Positions 7,849 to 14,910 are shown, counted from the first letter of the stretch. The stretch: 15,152 nt of DNA from CBFCZU01 sp965602635 (GCA_965602635.1 CBFCZU010000089.1:1-15152), one strand, 5' to 3'. Notes: generated from the letters alone by a model not told the origin. Translations and numbers: made by a program.

Positions 7849-7871
7849 AGCGGGGAGCCGGCCGCCCCGCT
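7849..7871 (-). promoter_or_regulatory. GC-rich stem-loop in the leader of oppA
   Basis: AGCGGGG (7849-7855) and CCCCGCT (7865-7871) form a perfect 7-base stem with a 9-base loop. It lies 46 bases upstream of the oppA GTG in the gap after the secreted-protein gene. No T-run follows on the minus strand, so it is not a standard intrinsic terminator. It could act as a partial attenuator, or as an mRNA-stabilising hairpin giving the binding protein more mRNA than the permeases. I see no convincing -35/-10 pair in this 134-base gap. Confidence 0.45.
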
Positions 7872-7937
7872 GACGTTATCTGGTGGCCCCGGCCGTTCGG
7901 GGGCATGCGAGGGCCCATACGGCAGGCATGGGCGCCG

Positions 7938-9029
7938 TCACCCTCCCGACGATGGGGCCGTCGTCGGCTTGGTCGTCGTATTGGCGATCGGACGCGGGAT
8001 CCGGCGCGGCGTGATCTTCCATTTCGCCACCAGGGCGGTCATCCACGTGAACTTGGTTGCGTCCAGGGCGTCGACGATGCGGGCGGCGGGCTGAGCGTCC
8101 TTGTTGCGAAGGGCGTCGCGGACAGGCTTGACAGCCATGCCCAGGACCTCGCCCAGTCTCGCCTCCGTGTCGATCAGCAGCTCTTCCAGAGATGCACGAA
8201 CGACCGCGTCGCTCTTGGCCGCCTTCGTGTCGAAGGCCATCGACGACGCCTCCATCACGTCGGCGAGGAGTTGCAGGACGGCCTTCGTGTCGTCTTTCTT
8301 GTCGACCGGCGCAAGGCTGATGACCGCCTCACGATACGCATCGATGAAGCCCGGGTTTGCCTGGCTGACGTCGCCGCAGCGCGCCAGCCAAACCTTGGAC
8401 AGCTCCGCCCGCAGCGAAGCCAGGTCCGCCGGCTTGATTTCCCCATACGGCCGGAGGGCCCGGAAAACGGCCCCAACGGTCGCGCTGGCCGGCTCGGTCA
8501 TCCCCAGCTTCCGAAGCGTCGCCAGCATTGTTTTGGCGCGGCTCCTGTGGAGCATCATCTCCTTGCTGGCCCGGCGGTAGCCGTGCACCGCCCAATACCT
8601 CACGGCCGGGTTCTTGCTGGCGGCCATCTTCTCCAGACCAGGCTGGATCGTGTAGCGAGGCATCCTGGACATGGCCATAGCCGCGTGGATCTGCTTGAGC
8701 CTGTCGCCCTGAGAGAGCAGCGCAGGGATCTCGCTGGCGGCGATCTTGGCGTAGGTGAGCTGGTAATACGCGGTCGCCTGGGCGTTGAAGGCCGTCCACA
8801 GCTTGTCCCGGGCCTGCTTCACTTCGTCGAACTTCTTTGCCGCCTTGAGCTGCCCGACCCAGTGCCGCATGTACTTGCGGATTACATCTTCCTGCTCTCG
8901 CCCCAGGGGGACGCTGGATACCAGGCTGGCCAGATCGCCGAACGTCGGCGGCTCTTGGGCCGCCAGGTGCGACTGGAAGCATGGAGCTACGAGAGCAAAG
9001 GTCAAGGCGAGAACAGTTGGTTTTGTCAT
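7938..9029 (-). CDS. Secreted helical protein of unknown function, first gene of the opp cluster
   Basis: I do not recognise this 363-residue protein. It has a signal peptide (Lys-containing n-region, hydrophobic PTVLALTFALVA, likely cleavage after HLAAQ). The mature part is almost wholly alpha-helical and charged. One segment, KNPAVRYWAVHGYRRA (about residues 140-155), looks like a HEAT/Armadillo-type repeat unit. The tail, TTTKPTTAPSSGG, is low-complexity. VAPC in the signal region is not a valid lipobox because proline occupies position -1. ATG 9029 follows GAGGACC at good spacing; a GTG one codon upstream (9032) is less likely. A strong promoter at 9112-9140 reads into it, and oppA follows after 134 bases, so it is probably transcribed with the peptide importer. 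A role in periplasmic or envelope peptide handling is only a guess from position. Confidence 0.82.
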   Translation of the reverse strand: MTKPTVLALTFALVAPCFQSHLAAQEPPTFGDLASLVSSVPLGREQEDVIRKYMRHWVGQLKAAKKFDEVKQARDKLWTAFNAQATAYYQLTYAKIAASEIPALLSQGDRLKQIHAAMAMSRMPRYTIQPGLEKMAASKNPAVRYWAVHGYRRASKEMMLHRSRAKTMLATLRKLGMTEPASATVGAVFRALRPYGEIKPADLASLRAELSKVWLARCGDVSQANPGFIDAYREAVISLAPVDKKDDTKAVLQLLADVMEASSMAFDTKAAKSDAVVRASLEELLIDTEARLGEVLGMAVKPVRDALRNKDAQPAARIVDALDATKFTWMTALVAKWKITPRRIPRPIANTTTKPTTAPSSGG

Positions 9030-9111
9030 CACGTCCGGTCCTCAAGGGCCGACTCCCGCGACGACGTACGACAGCGAGAGCCCCGGCCTACAAACCGTGG
9101 CCGGCACGCAG

Positions 9112-9140
9112 ATAGTAGGTTCCCGGGGCGGGTGTGTCAA
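9112..9140 (-). promoter_or_regulatory. Sigma-70-type promoter for the secreted-protein/opp cluster
   Basis: On the minus strand TTGACA (9140-9135) and TACTAT (9117-9112) are separated by exactly 17 bases, a near-consensus housekeeping promoter. The expected start is near 9105, giving a leader of about 75 bases before ATG 9029. Its -35 is only 20 bases from the -35 of the divergent promoter on the plus strand. Confidence 0.75.
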
Positions 9141-9148
9141 GGGCACAA

Positions 9149-9172
9149 ACCGCAGCGGTATTGACCGCAGCG
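9149..9172. promoter_or_regulatory. Palindrome and direct repeat between the divergent promoters (possible operator)
   Basis: ACCGCAGCGGT (9149-9159) is an inverted repeat of two 5-base arms around one base, lying between the two -35 elements. The 9 bases ACCGCAGCG occur again at 9164-9172, overlapping the plus-strand -35, so the copies are 15 bases apart. This is a plausible binding site for a regulator acting on both directions. It does not match the Rex operator (TTGTGAA-N6-TTCACAA). Confidence 0.4.
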
Positions 9173-9188
9173 CGGGCCCGCTTACAAT
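9161..9188 (+). promoter_or_regulatory. Sigma-70-type promoter for the HpcH/HpaI aldolase gene
   Basis: TTGACC (9161-9166) and TACAAT (9183-9188) are separated by 16 bases. The expected start near 9195 gives a leader of about 40 bases that contains the GAGGAGGAG ribosome-binding site of the aldolase gene. Confidence 0.72.
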
Positions 9189-9235
9189 GGCCAGGCATAG
9201 GCGCTTGGCCTGGCGTGAGTGAGGAGGAGACCTCG

Positions 9236-10009
9236 ATGCGACTGCACAACCCGGTGAAAGAAAAGCTGCTGCGGGGTGAAACCAGCATCGGCTCCTGGTG
9301 CCTGTCGGGCAGCCCCCTGGCGGCCGAGGCCATAGCCGCACAGGGCTTCGAGTGGGTCATGGTGGACATCGAGCATTTCCAGATAGACGTGGCCGCGGCG
9401 GCGAACTGCTTCCGCGCGATACAGTTGATGGGTGCGATGCCATTCGCCCGGCTGCCGGCGTGCGACCCGATCTGGATCAAGCGCTTCGCCGACGCGGGCG
9501 CGATGGGGATCGTGATCCCGCTGATCCGCACGGCCGACGATGCCCGCAACGTCGTGCAGTGGTCCCGCTTCCCGCCGATGGGCCGGCGGCCTTACGGCGG
9601 CGGACGCGTTCACTTCACTTACGGGCGGGACGACTACATCGCGCGGGCGAATCAGGAAATCCTGGTGCTGGTGCAGATCGAGACTCCCGAGGCCGTGGAC
9701 GACCTGGACGCAATCCTCGCCGTCGAGGGCATCGACGGATGCTTCGTGGGGCCGGTCGATCTGGCGCTCGCACTGGGCATGCCGCTGCCGGGCGAGCCGG
9801 ATGAACGTCGCGACAAGCTGGTCGCCTCCCTTGCCGAGCGAATTTCCGCGGCGGGGAGGATCGCCGCCACGATCTCCACCTCGCCCGAGTTGGCCGGGCG
9901 GCGCGTCGCTGAGGGCTTCAGGATGGTCTCGGTGCTGGCCGATCTGCTCTTCGCCTCTCAGGGCGCCCGCCAGGCGGCCGACGAGCTGCGCCGGCGCGGA
10001 CTGATGTGA
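9236..10009 (+). CDS. HpcH/HpaI-type aldolase/citrate lyase family protein
   Basis: This 257-residue metal-dependent class II aldolase of the HpcH/HpaI (2-keto-3-deoxy acid aldolase) family cleaves or forms pyruvate-containing 2-oxo-4-hydroxy acids. The catalytic text is present: MVDIEH with H47, FARLP with R72, FADAG with D86, and the metal ligands E149 (VQIETPEA) and D175 (CFVGPVDLALALG). RRPYGGGR stands where relatives have RG(V/Y)RG. Start ATG 9236 has a strong GAGGAGGAG at 9221-9229 and gives the family N-terminus NPVKEKLLRGETSIGSW; an upstream in-frame GTG (9134) lies before the promoter -10 and is excluded. The substrate could be an aromatic degradation intermediate, a deoxy-sugar acid or a related compound; the neighbours do not decide. 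It shares a divergent control region with the opp cluster, and rex follows 58 bases downstream. Confidence 0.9.
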   Translation: MRLHNPVKEKLLRGETSIGSWCLSGSPLAAEAIAAQGFEWVMVDIEHFQIDVAAAANCFRAIQLMGAMPFARLPACDPIWIKRFADAGAMGIVIPLIRTADDARNVVQWSRFPPMGRRPYGGGRVHFTYGRDDYIARANQEILVLVQIETPEAVDDLDAILAVEGIDGCFVGPVDLALALGMPLPGEPDERRDKLVASLAERISAAGRIAATISTSPELAGRRVAEGFRMVSVLADLLFASQGARQAADELRRRGLM

Positions 10010-10028
10010 GACGACGCGCCAGCCGGGC

Positions 10029-10058
10029 TTGACCTCCGCGCGGAGGCCCATCTACAAT
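10029..10058 (+). promoter_or_regulatory. Promoter of rex, placed for a leaderless mRNA
   Basis: TTGACC (10029-10034) and TACAAT (10053-10058) are separated by 18 bases. The -10 ends only 9 bases before the rex ATG (10068), so the transcript should begin within about 3 bases of the start codon. The hexamers are the same as those of the aldolase promoter at 9161-9188. Confidence 0.68.
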
Positions 10059-10067
10059 GCTCCCGCG

Positions 10068-10775
10068 ATGAAACGGCCACGCCGCCCAAACGAGCGGAAA
10101 CCCAACCGCCGCGGATCGATCCCGCCCCTCACCGTCAAGAGGTTGAGCCTGTATCTGCGATACCTGGAGGAATCGGCCGAGGCAAACCAGACCACCGTCT
10201 CGAGCCGACAGGCCGGCAGGGCGCTGGGCCTGACCGACGCCCAGGTTCGCAAGGACCTAGCCCACTTCGGGCAGTTCGGCCGGCCCGGGGTGGGATACTA
10301 CGTGGAGGACCTAGCCAGGGAGATCAGGAAGATCTTCGGCACCGACCAGGTGTGGGATGTGGCCCTCATCGGGGCCGGGCGCCTGGGGCGGGCCCTGCTG
10401 GGATACGAGGGGTTCCTCAAGAAGGGCTTCCGCGTGTCGGCGGCCTTCGACAGCAACCCCAAGAGGATCGGGCGGGAGTTCGCAAACGTCCGCGTCCAGC
10501 CGATGGCCGAGCTTACCGAGGCGGTGGCGTCGGGGCGGTTCCGGCTGGCGATCCTGGCCGTTCCCGCCGAAGCGGCCCAGGAAGTGACCGACGAGCTGTG
10601 CCGCGCCGGCATCCGGGGCATCATCAACTTCGCCCCCGTGAGGCTCGCCGTGCCGGAAGACGTGGCGGTCGTCCCGGTGGACCTGGCCGTGCAATTGGAG
10701 CAACTCAGCTACTTCGCGAACTCACCCACCCCGCGGAAGCAGCGCCGCCAGGGCAAGCGAGGCGGTCAATCGTAG
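10068..10775 (+). CDS. rex: Redox-sensing transcriptional repressor Rex
   Basis: This 235-residue DNA-binding repressor senses the NADH/NAD+ ratio and usually controls fermentation and respiration genes. The N-terminal winged-helix domain (about 18-90) has the signature VKRLSLYLRYLE, LGLTDAQVRKDLAHFGQFG and GVGYYVEDL. The Rossmann domain has VALIGAGRLGRALLGYEGF (GxGxxG, 102-107) and the acidic D128 in AAFDSNP. The family ending with VDLAVQLEQLSYF is present, followed by a short basic tail. ATG 10068 is chosen because the upstream in-frame TTG (10029) is the promoter -35. No Shine-Dalgarno sequence precedes it, in agreement with a leaderless mRNA. No Rex operator is visible in its own upstream region, so autoregulation is not evident. 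Its last 10 bases overlap the end of the convergent UroD-family gene. Confidence 0.94.
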   Translation: MKRPRRPNERKPNRRGSIPPLTVKRLSLYLRYLEESAEANQTTVSSRQAGRALGLTDAQVRKDLAHFGQFGRPGVGYYVEDLAREIRKIFGTDQVWDVALIGAGRLGRALLGYEGFLKKGFRVSAAFDSNPKRIGREFANVRVQPMAELTEAVASGRFRLAILAVPAEAAQEVTDELCRAGIRGIINFAPVRLAVPEDVAVVPVDLAVQLEQLSYFANSPTPRKQRRQGKRGGQS

Positions 10776-11731
10776 TTGCCCTCGGCCCGCCATAGGTCAA
10801 GGATCAGCTCGTAGCGCTTCAGGTCCATGCCCGTGTAGATGCAGTTGCTGGTGGCGAAGACGTACCCGCCGCCGGGCATGCCGTGCCCCAGGGCGTACCG
10901 CGCCGAGGCGATCACCTCCTCGTCCGTGCCCGTGTCCAGCATGGCGCAACTGACGTTGCCGATCAGGCAGACCTTATCGCCCACCCGGCGCTTCACCTCG
11001 GCGATGTCAACGCCGCCCTGCGGGTCGAGGCTGTGCAGGGCGTGGGGCCCGGCCGCCACAAGGGCATCGAGGATGGGCATGATGTTCCCGTCGGTGTGCT
11101 TGATGACGTGGAAGCCCATCTGGCGATACCCGCTCACCAGGTCGGTCAGGTACGGCAGGATGAAATCGTCGAACTGCGCCGGGCTGAAGAACGGGTTGTC
11201 GTTGAAGCAGTAGTCGCAGCAGAGGCAGAAGCCGTCGAGCACCCCTCCGCGGGCGTAGTCGCGGGCGCGTGCCAGTGCGTCGTCGACCCGGCGGCGGGCG
11301 GTGTCCTTGACCTCGCCGGGCTTCTCGGCCATCCAGGCGGCGAACTCCATCATGTCCGACCCGCCGGGAATCGAGTAGGTCGCGTCGCCCGGCAGCAGCA
11401 GGCAATACTGCTCGCCCGAGATCTCGCGGATGTGCTCCAGGCATCGCAGGTGCTCCTCGGCGGCCCCGCTGCCCCAGCCGTCGGGCGAGATGAAGTAGAT
11501 GGCCGAATGCTCGAAGCGCTCGGCGATCTTGACGTACAGGTCGGCGATGTCGCGGCGGTGGAGGTCGCGCTCCGCCTGGCTCATCTGGTCCCACTGCGAG
11601 AACGTCCGGTGGGAGGGATGCACCCGGCCGAAGGCCTCCATCGTCAGGTAGAAGACCAGCTCGAAGTGCGGGACTCGCCCGGGAGGCTGCCCTCCCTCCA
11701 GCGCCATGATGAATTTTTCGCGCGGTGTCAT
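10766..11731 (-). CDS. Uroporphyrinogen decarboxylase-family protein (MtaA/CmuA-like superfamily)
   Basis: This 321-residue TIM-barrel protein belongs to the UroD superfamily, which includes haem-pathway UroD and methylcobalamin:coenzyme M or corrinoid methyltransferases. The N-terminus MTPREKFIMALEGG is typical of the non-haem branch. Further family text is DYCFNDNPFFSP, HVIKHTDGNIMPILDAL (H212), ALHSLDPQGGVDI, CLIGNVSC and ATSNCIYTGM. The region 169-175 (FCLCCDYC) holds four cysteines. The haem-pathway UroD signature is absent, so true uroporphyrinogen decarboxylation is unlikely; methyl transfer or demethylation is possible, but no corrinoid protein is nearby. ATG 11731 has no clear Shine-Dalgarno sequence and sits 6 bases from a candidate -10, suggesting leaderless translation. 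It lies 54 bases after the Kelch gene on the same strand and overlaps the end of rex by 10 bases. Confidence 0.88.
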   Translation of the reverse strand: MTPREKFIMALEGGQPPGRVPHFELVFYLTMEAFGRVHPSHRTFSQWDQMSQAERDLHRRDIADLYVKIAERFEHSAIYFISPDGWGSGAAEEHLRCLEHIREISGEQYCLLLPGDATYSIPGGSDMMEFAAWMAEKPGEVKDTARRRVDDALARARDYARGGVLDGFCLCCDYCFNDNPFFSPAQFDDFILPYLTDLVSGYRQMGFHVIKHTDGNIMPILDALVAAGPHALHSLDPQGGVDIAEVKRRVGDKVCLIGNVSCAMLDTGTDEEVIASARYALGHGMPGGGYVFATSNCIYTGMDLKRYELILDLWRAEGNYD

Positions 11732-11737
11732 GGCGGG

Positions 11738-11766
11738 ATTGAAACCCCCAGCCCCGGCCGAGTCAA
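11738..11766 (-). promoter_or_regulatory. Candidate promoter of the UroD-family gene, leaderless layout
   Basis: On the minus strand TTGACT (11766-11761) and TTCAAT (11743-11738) are separated by 17 bases. The -10 ends 6 bases before ATG 11731, so transcription should start at or next to the A of the start codon. The -10 is less perfect than at rex, and transcription from the Kelch gene may also read through. Confidence 0.5.
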
Positions 11767-11785
11767 GCCCGCCGGCCGGAGGCTG

Positions 11786-14269
11786 CTACGGCTTCTCGCG
11801 CAGCTCGGCGCTGCTCGGGTCGATCCTCAGGGCATGGACGGCGCCGCGGAAGGTGATCACGTAGAGCAGCTTCCGCCCCGCGTCATAGCACCAGCCCTGG
11901 CTGTGGGTCGGCGCCTGCGGGCCGCGGCCCGCGTCCAGCAGGAAGTACCTGTTCTTCTCGCAGTCGTATATCCTCAGGTAGGGTCTGGCGGCCTTGCCCT
12001 TGCCGACGACCAGCGGCTCGGCGAAGAGCACCCAGTCGGCGTGGTCGGCGTACATCATCTCCCGCGTGTTCTGGATCCGCCCCAGATCGAGGTTGCCGGG
12101 GGTGACCTTCTCGACGTCGCGGCTCTTGAAGTCGAAGGCGGTGAGCGTCCCGTCGCCGGCCTTCATGTACCCGCCGCCCCAGCCCAGCAGGAGCCGGTCG
12201 CGCTTCGAGTCGTAGGTCATGCCCTCCGAATCGCAGTATGGCTGGCGGAGCTTGCCGCGCGGCTTGAGGTCGGTCCAGCCCTTGGGCCTGTCGAACACCC
12301 ACAGGCCGACGCGGCTCTCCTTGGCGGCGCGGGTCCAGACGACCGCCCCGTGCGGCGTGGCCTCCATGACGGTCGAGCTCCACGTGAACCGGAACGGCCG
12401 CCGCATCGGCCCGTCGCGCAGCCAGTCCATGCGCAGCGGGTCGTAGAGGAAGCCGCTGCTGGTCACCATGAGTTTGGCCTTGGGGTCGTAGGCGTACGCG
12501 TTGTAGGCGTGGGCGTCCACCCAGGGGCGGTTGACCAGCGACGAGCCGGACCCCCCGCCGCCGTTGGCGCTGTATGGCTCGTCGGCGTCGTAGCCCTCGA
12601 CCATCCGGCCGGAGATGGGCGAGTAGTGCAGTGGGCAGCTCGCCGAGCGGACGCAGTGCCCCCCGCCCCACAGGATGATCTGGTCGTTGTCGCTGTCCCA
12701 CACGGCCGTGCCCCAGTCGCGCTGCCGGCAGCCGTACGCCGCGTTACGCCGAACCGGCGGAAGCGCGACCCACTTGTTGGCCGGCAGCTTGTCCAGGCCG
12801 GTGGGCTTGGGCGCGTCAGGCACCTCGCAGTACGAGGCCAGGAACCGCTCCGTGCGGTAGAGCCGCTGATCCGGCGCCTTGCCCAGCTTCTTGGCGCCCG
12901 CCGCGTCATGCCGGGCGGCGTCCACCTTCAGCGTCCAGGTTGCGCTCTTGCTCCGCGACGTGCCGGGGACCTCCAGGATGAGCCCCCCCTTGCCGTCGGT
13001 CGCCAGCACGGGCGGGCTGTAGTACTGGCCGCTGTAGCCGTAGAAGCCCAGTTCCGGCGCGGGGATGGCCGCCGCGCCGCGCTTCGCCTGCCAAGCGCCC
13101 AGCAGGTCCCACCGGTCGGCCTTGGCATCGTAGAGCCACAACTCCTGCGGCTGGGCGGGCTTCCACGGGCGGGTGCCGTACCAGTTGTCGTTCGACTGGA
13201 CGTAGCCGGCGTACAGCGCGACCTTGCCGGTGCCGGGCAGGTGGACCAACGCGTGGCCGGCTCGGGGGCTGGGCGCGAGCTTCGGCCGGGCCCGCCGCCA
13301 GGCGCCGCGCGAGAGATCGAGCAGCCAGGTGTCGTTGGTGAGGTAGTCCTCGTGGTCGCCGCCGAAGAGCACGAAGAGCTTGTTGGTGGCGTCGAATGCC
13401 AGCGGCGAGTTGCGCCGCGAGGGAGGGACCGGATACTGCCACTCGGCGAGCTGCTCGACCTCGCGTTGCAGCGCCCGGGCGGCCTTGAGTGCGCCAAGCG
13501 TCTTGCGCTCGGCCAGCAAGGCGGCGACCTTCTCGGCCGCTGCGGCGAATTTCGACATCCCGGGCAGCTCTTTCAGAGCCCGGCAGCGCTGCGCGAGATC
13601 CTTGATCTCGGCGTCCGTGCCGATGCCCTTGGGGTCGCGGTACCACGCCAGCCGCGTCCGCCCGATCAGCTCGCCGATCGCCTCGACGCCCGCCACGAGC
13701 TGGCGGCGACGGGTCCGCGCCTCTTCGTCCGGCGGCGGCAGCTCGCTCCACTTGCCGGAGGCCAGGTCGCAAACAACCGTCCGGCTCCAGCCGAGGTTGC
13801 CGGGCCTCTTGTCGGCCCCCACGACCACGAGCTTGCGGGCTTCCTGGTCGATGGCGGCCGCGTGCCAGCTCAGCCCGGCAAGCGCCGCGACGGGACCGCG
13901 GTCGTTCCACTTGCCCTTGGCCAGGTCGAAGGTGTAAAGCCGGCCCGACGATAGGCAATAGAGCACGCCGGCCTTGGCGTCGCAGACCGTCTGGTAATAG
14001 ACGTGGATGCCCCGTCTGGCCGGAGGCTTGGCCGACGAGAAGTCGCTCCACGACCCGCCGGCGAGGTCGAACGCCTGCATGTACGGCACCTTCCCGACCA
14101 CGTCCCCGCCGAAGTACAGCAGCTTGCCCGCCGCCGGCACGAGCACGGCCCCGGAGCGCTGGCCCGTCCGGTCGCGGGCGATCTCGGTCCAGTCGTTTGC
14201 CCCAAGCGCCCGAGACGCCGCCGCGGCCAGAATCACCATTGCCAGCAACGTCAGCTTGCCCGATCTCAT
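11786..14269 (-). CDS. Secreted Kelch-repeat beta-propeller protein with a helical insert
   Basis: This 827-residue secreted protein has the signal peptide MRSGKLTLLAMVILAAAASRALG, then Kelch-type blades with paired-glycine and Trp/Tyr patterns: KLLYFGGDVVG, GGSWSDF, GRLYTFDLAKGKWND, KLVVVGADKR, KLFVLFGGDHED, ELWLYDAKADRWDLLG, IILWGGGHCV, AYAYDPKAKL and LLLGWGGGYM. Two groups of blades are separated by a helical, charged stretch (about residues 183-278). Such propellers bind carbohydrate or protein or carry copper oxidases; I see no clear galactose-oxidase active site, so the function is open. ATG 14269 is preferred because GGGAGA precedes it and a compact signal peptide follows. ATG 14287, in frame and also with GGAGAGA upstream, is a real alternative adding six residues. 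It follows the DUF2284 gene by 54 bases and may share its promoter. Confidence 0.82.
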   Translation of the reverse strand: MRSGKLTLLAMVILAAAASRALGANDWTEIARDRTGQRSGAVLVPAAGKLLYFGGDVVGKVPYMQAFDLAGGSWSDFSSAKPPARRGIHVYYQTVCDAKAGVLYCLSSGRLYTFDLAKGKWNDRGPVAALAGLSWHAAAIDQEARKLVVVGADKRPGNLGWSRTVVCDLASGKWSELPPPDEEARTRRRQLVAGVEAIGELIGRTRLAWYRDPKGIGTDAEIKDLAQRCRALKELPGMSKFAAAAEKVAALLAERKTLGALKAARALQREVEQLAEWQYPVPPSRRNSPLAFDATNKLFVLFGGDHEDYLTNDTWLLDLSRGAWRRARPKLAPSPRAGHALVHLPGTGKVALYAGYVQSNDNWYGTRPWKPAQPQELWLYDAKADRWDLLGAWQAKRGAAAIPAPELGFYGYSGQYYSPPVLATDGKGGLILEVPGTSRSKSATWTLKVDAARHDAAGAKKLGKAPDQRLYRTERFLASYCEVPDAPKPTGLDKLPANKWVALPPVRRNAAYGCRQRDWGTAVWDSDNDQIILWGGGHCVRSASCPLHYSPISGRMVEGYDADEPYSANGGGGSGSSLVNRPWVDAHAYNAYAYDPKAKLMVTSSGFLYDPLRMDWLRDGPMRRPFRFTWSSTVMEATPHGAVVWTRAAKESRVGLWVFDRPKGWTDLKPRGKLRQPYCDSEGMTYDSKRDRLLLGWGGGYMKAGDGTLTAFDFKSRDVEKVTPGNLDLGRIQNTREMMYADHADWVLFAEPLVVGKGKAARPYLRIYDCEKNRYFLLDAGRGPQAPTHSQGWCYDAGRKLLYVITFRGAVHALRIDPSSAELREKP

Positions 14270-14323
14270 CGGCGTTCTCCCATGCATCGCGTCTCTCCAT
14301 GATTGCCCCGGCGCCCGAGGCTC

Positions 14324-14860
14324 TCAGTCGATCAGCACCAGGCCGAAGTAGTGCTGCGGGGCCTTGCGCGTCCGGACGACGTTTATCGTGAAGCCGTGCT
14401 TCCGCGCGGTCGCATAAACGTCGATGCCGCATGCCTCCATCGACGGGCGGGCCTCGTATGGGTGACGGCAGCCTTCGTCGAACTGGCACTCGTCGCACAG
14501 GTGGCACGGCCCCGCGCCCAAACCCAGGGCTTTGTAGTGGCCGGCGAGGAACAGCTCCCGCTCCAGGGCGGCGGCGATCTTCTTGGTCTCGCCCGGCGGC
14601 GACTCGAACAGGGCGCCCCGCTGGTAGCCGTCGAGCATGAGTCGGGTCTCGGCCGGGGTGGGCGTGTGCGGCGGACACATGCTGCTCGTGCCGAACCCCC
14701 CGCAGCCGAACTGGCACTTCCAGCGGACCCAATGGTCGGTCTCGACCGATTCCGGCGGGACAACCTTCGCTCCCAGCGCCCCCAGGTCGAGCGCCATCTG
14801 GACTATCTGGCGGGCTGATGGCTTGGACGCTTTCTTCGCAGACGCTGGCTTCCTGGACAT
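14324..14860 (-). CDS. DUF2284 predicted metal-binding cysteine-rich protein
   Basis: This 178-residue cytoplasmic protein of the DUF2284 family has eight cysteines in two groups. C49, C53 and C62 lie in KCQFGCGGFGTSSMCPPHTPTP. C119, C122, C125, C131 and C144 lie in GPCHLCDECQFDEGCRHP and MEACGIDVYATARKHGF. The CxxCxxC-N5-C spacing suggests an iron-sulphur cluster or zinc site; the family is described as predicted metal-binding and its biochemical role is unknown to me. The N-terminus (residues 1-17) is Lys/Ser-rich. ATG 14860 has AGGAGC about 8 bases upstream and an extended -10 promoter at 14902-14910. The Kelch gene follows on the same strand, though the two proteins act in different compartments, so shared transcription need not mean shared function. 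Confidence 0.9.
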   Translation of the reverse strand: MSRKPASAKKASKPSARQIVQMALDLGALGAKVVPPESVETDHWVRWKCQFGCGGFGTSSMCPPHTPTPAETRLMLDGYQRGALFESPPGETKKIAAALERELFLAGHYKALGLGAGPCHLCDECQFDEGCRHPYEARPSMEACGIDVYATARKHGFTINVVRTRKAPQHYFGLVLID

Positions 14861-14880
14861 GGTGGCTGCTCCTGTGACGG

Positions 14881-14902
14881 TGCCGGCTCCGCGTCGCCGG
14901 CA
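14881..14902. promoter_or_regulatory. Inverted repeat at the DUF2284 transcription start
   Basis: TGCCGGC (14881-14887) and GCCGGCA (14896-14902) form a 7-base inverted repeat with an 8-base loop, just downstream of the -10. It would form a hairpin at the very 5' end of the DUF2284 mRNA or could serve as an operator. Confidence 0.4.
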
Positions 14903-14910
14903 TTATATCA
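14902..14910 (-). promoter_or_regulatory. Extended -10 promoter for the DUF2284 (and Kelch) genes
   Basis: On the minus strand TGATATAAT (14910-14902) is a perfect extended -10 (TGn-TATAAT). No good -35 is visible at 16-18 bases, as is common for extended -10 promoters. The predicted start near 14895 leaves a leader of about 35 bases holding the AGGAGC ribosome-binding site. Confidence 0.6.

Noticed and set aside
6877..8094. A 405-codon plus-strand frame opposite oppA and the secreted protein
   Set aside because: It crosses the intergenic gap, lacks a ribosome-binding site and has no recognisable domain.
9135..9190. Rex operator between the divergent promoters
   Set aside because: The sequence lacks TTGTGAA and TTCACAA half-sites; the palindrome there is a different GC-rich motif.
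10883..13954. A 1023-codon open frame on the plus strand, opposite the UroD-family and Kelch genes
   Set aside because: It is antisense to two well-supported genes, crosses their boundary, has Arg/Pro/Ala/Gly-rich text with no domain, and is the expected effect of high GC at third codon positions.
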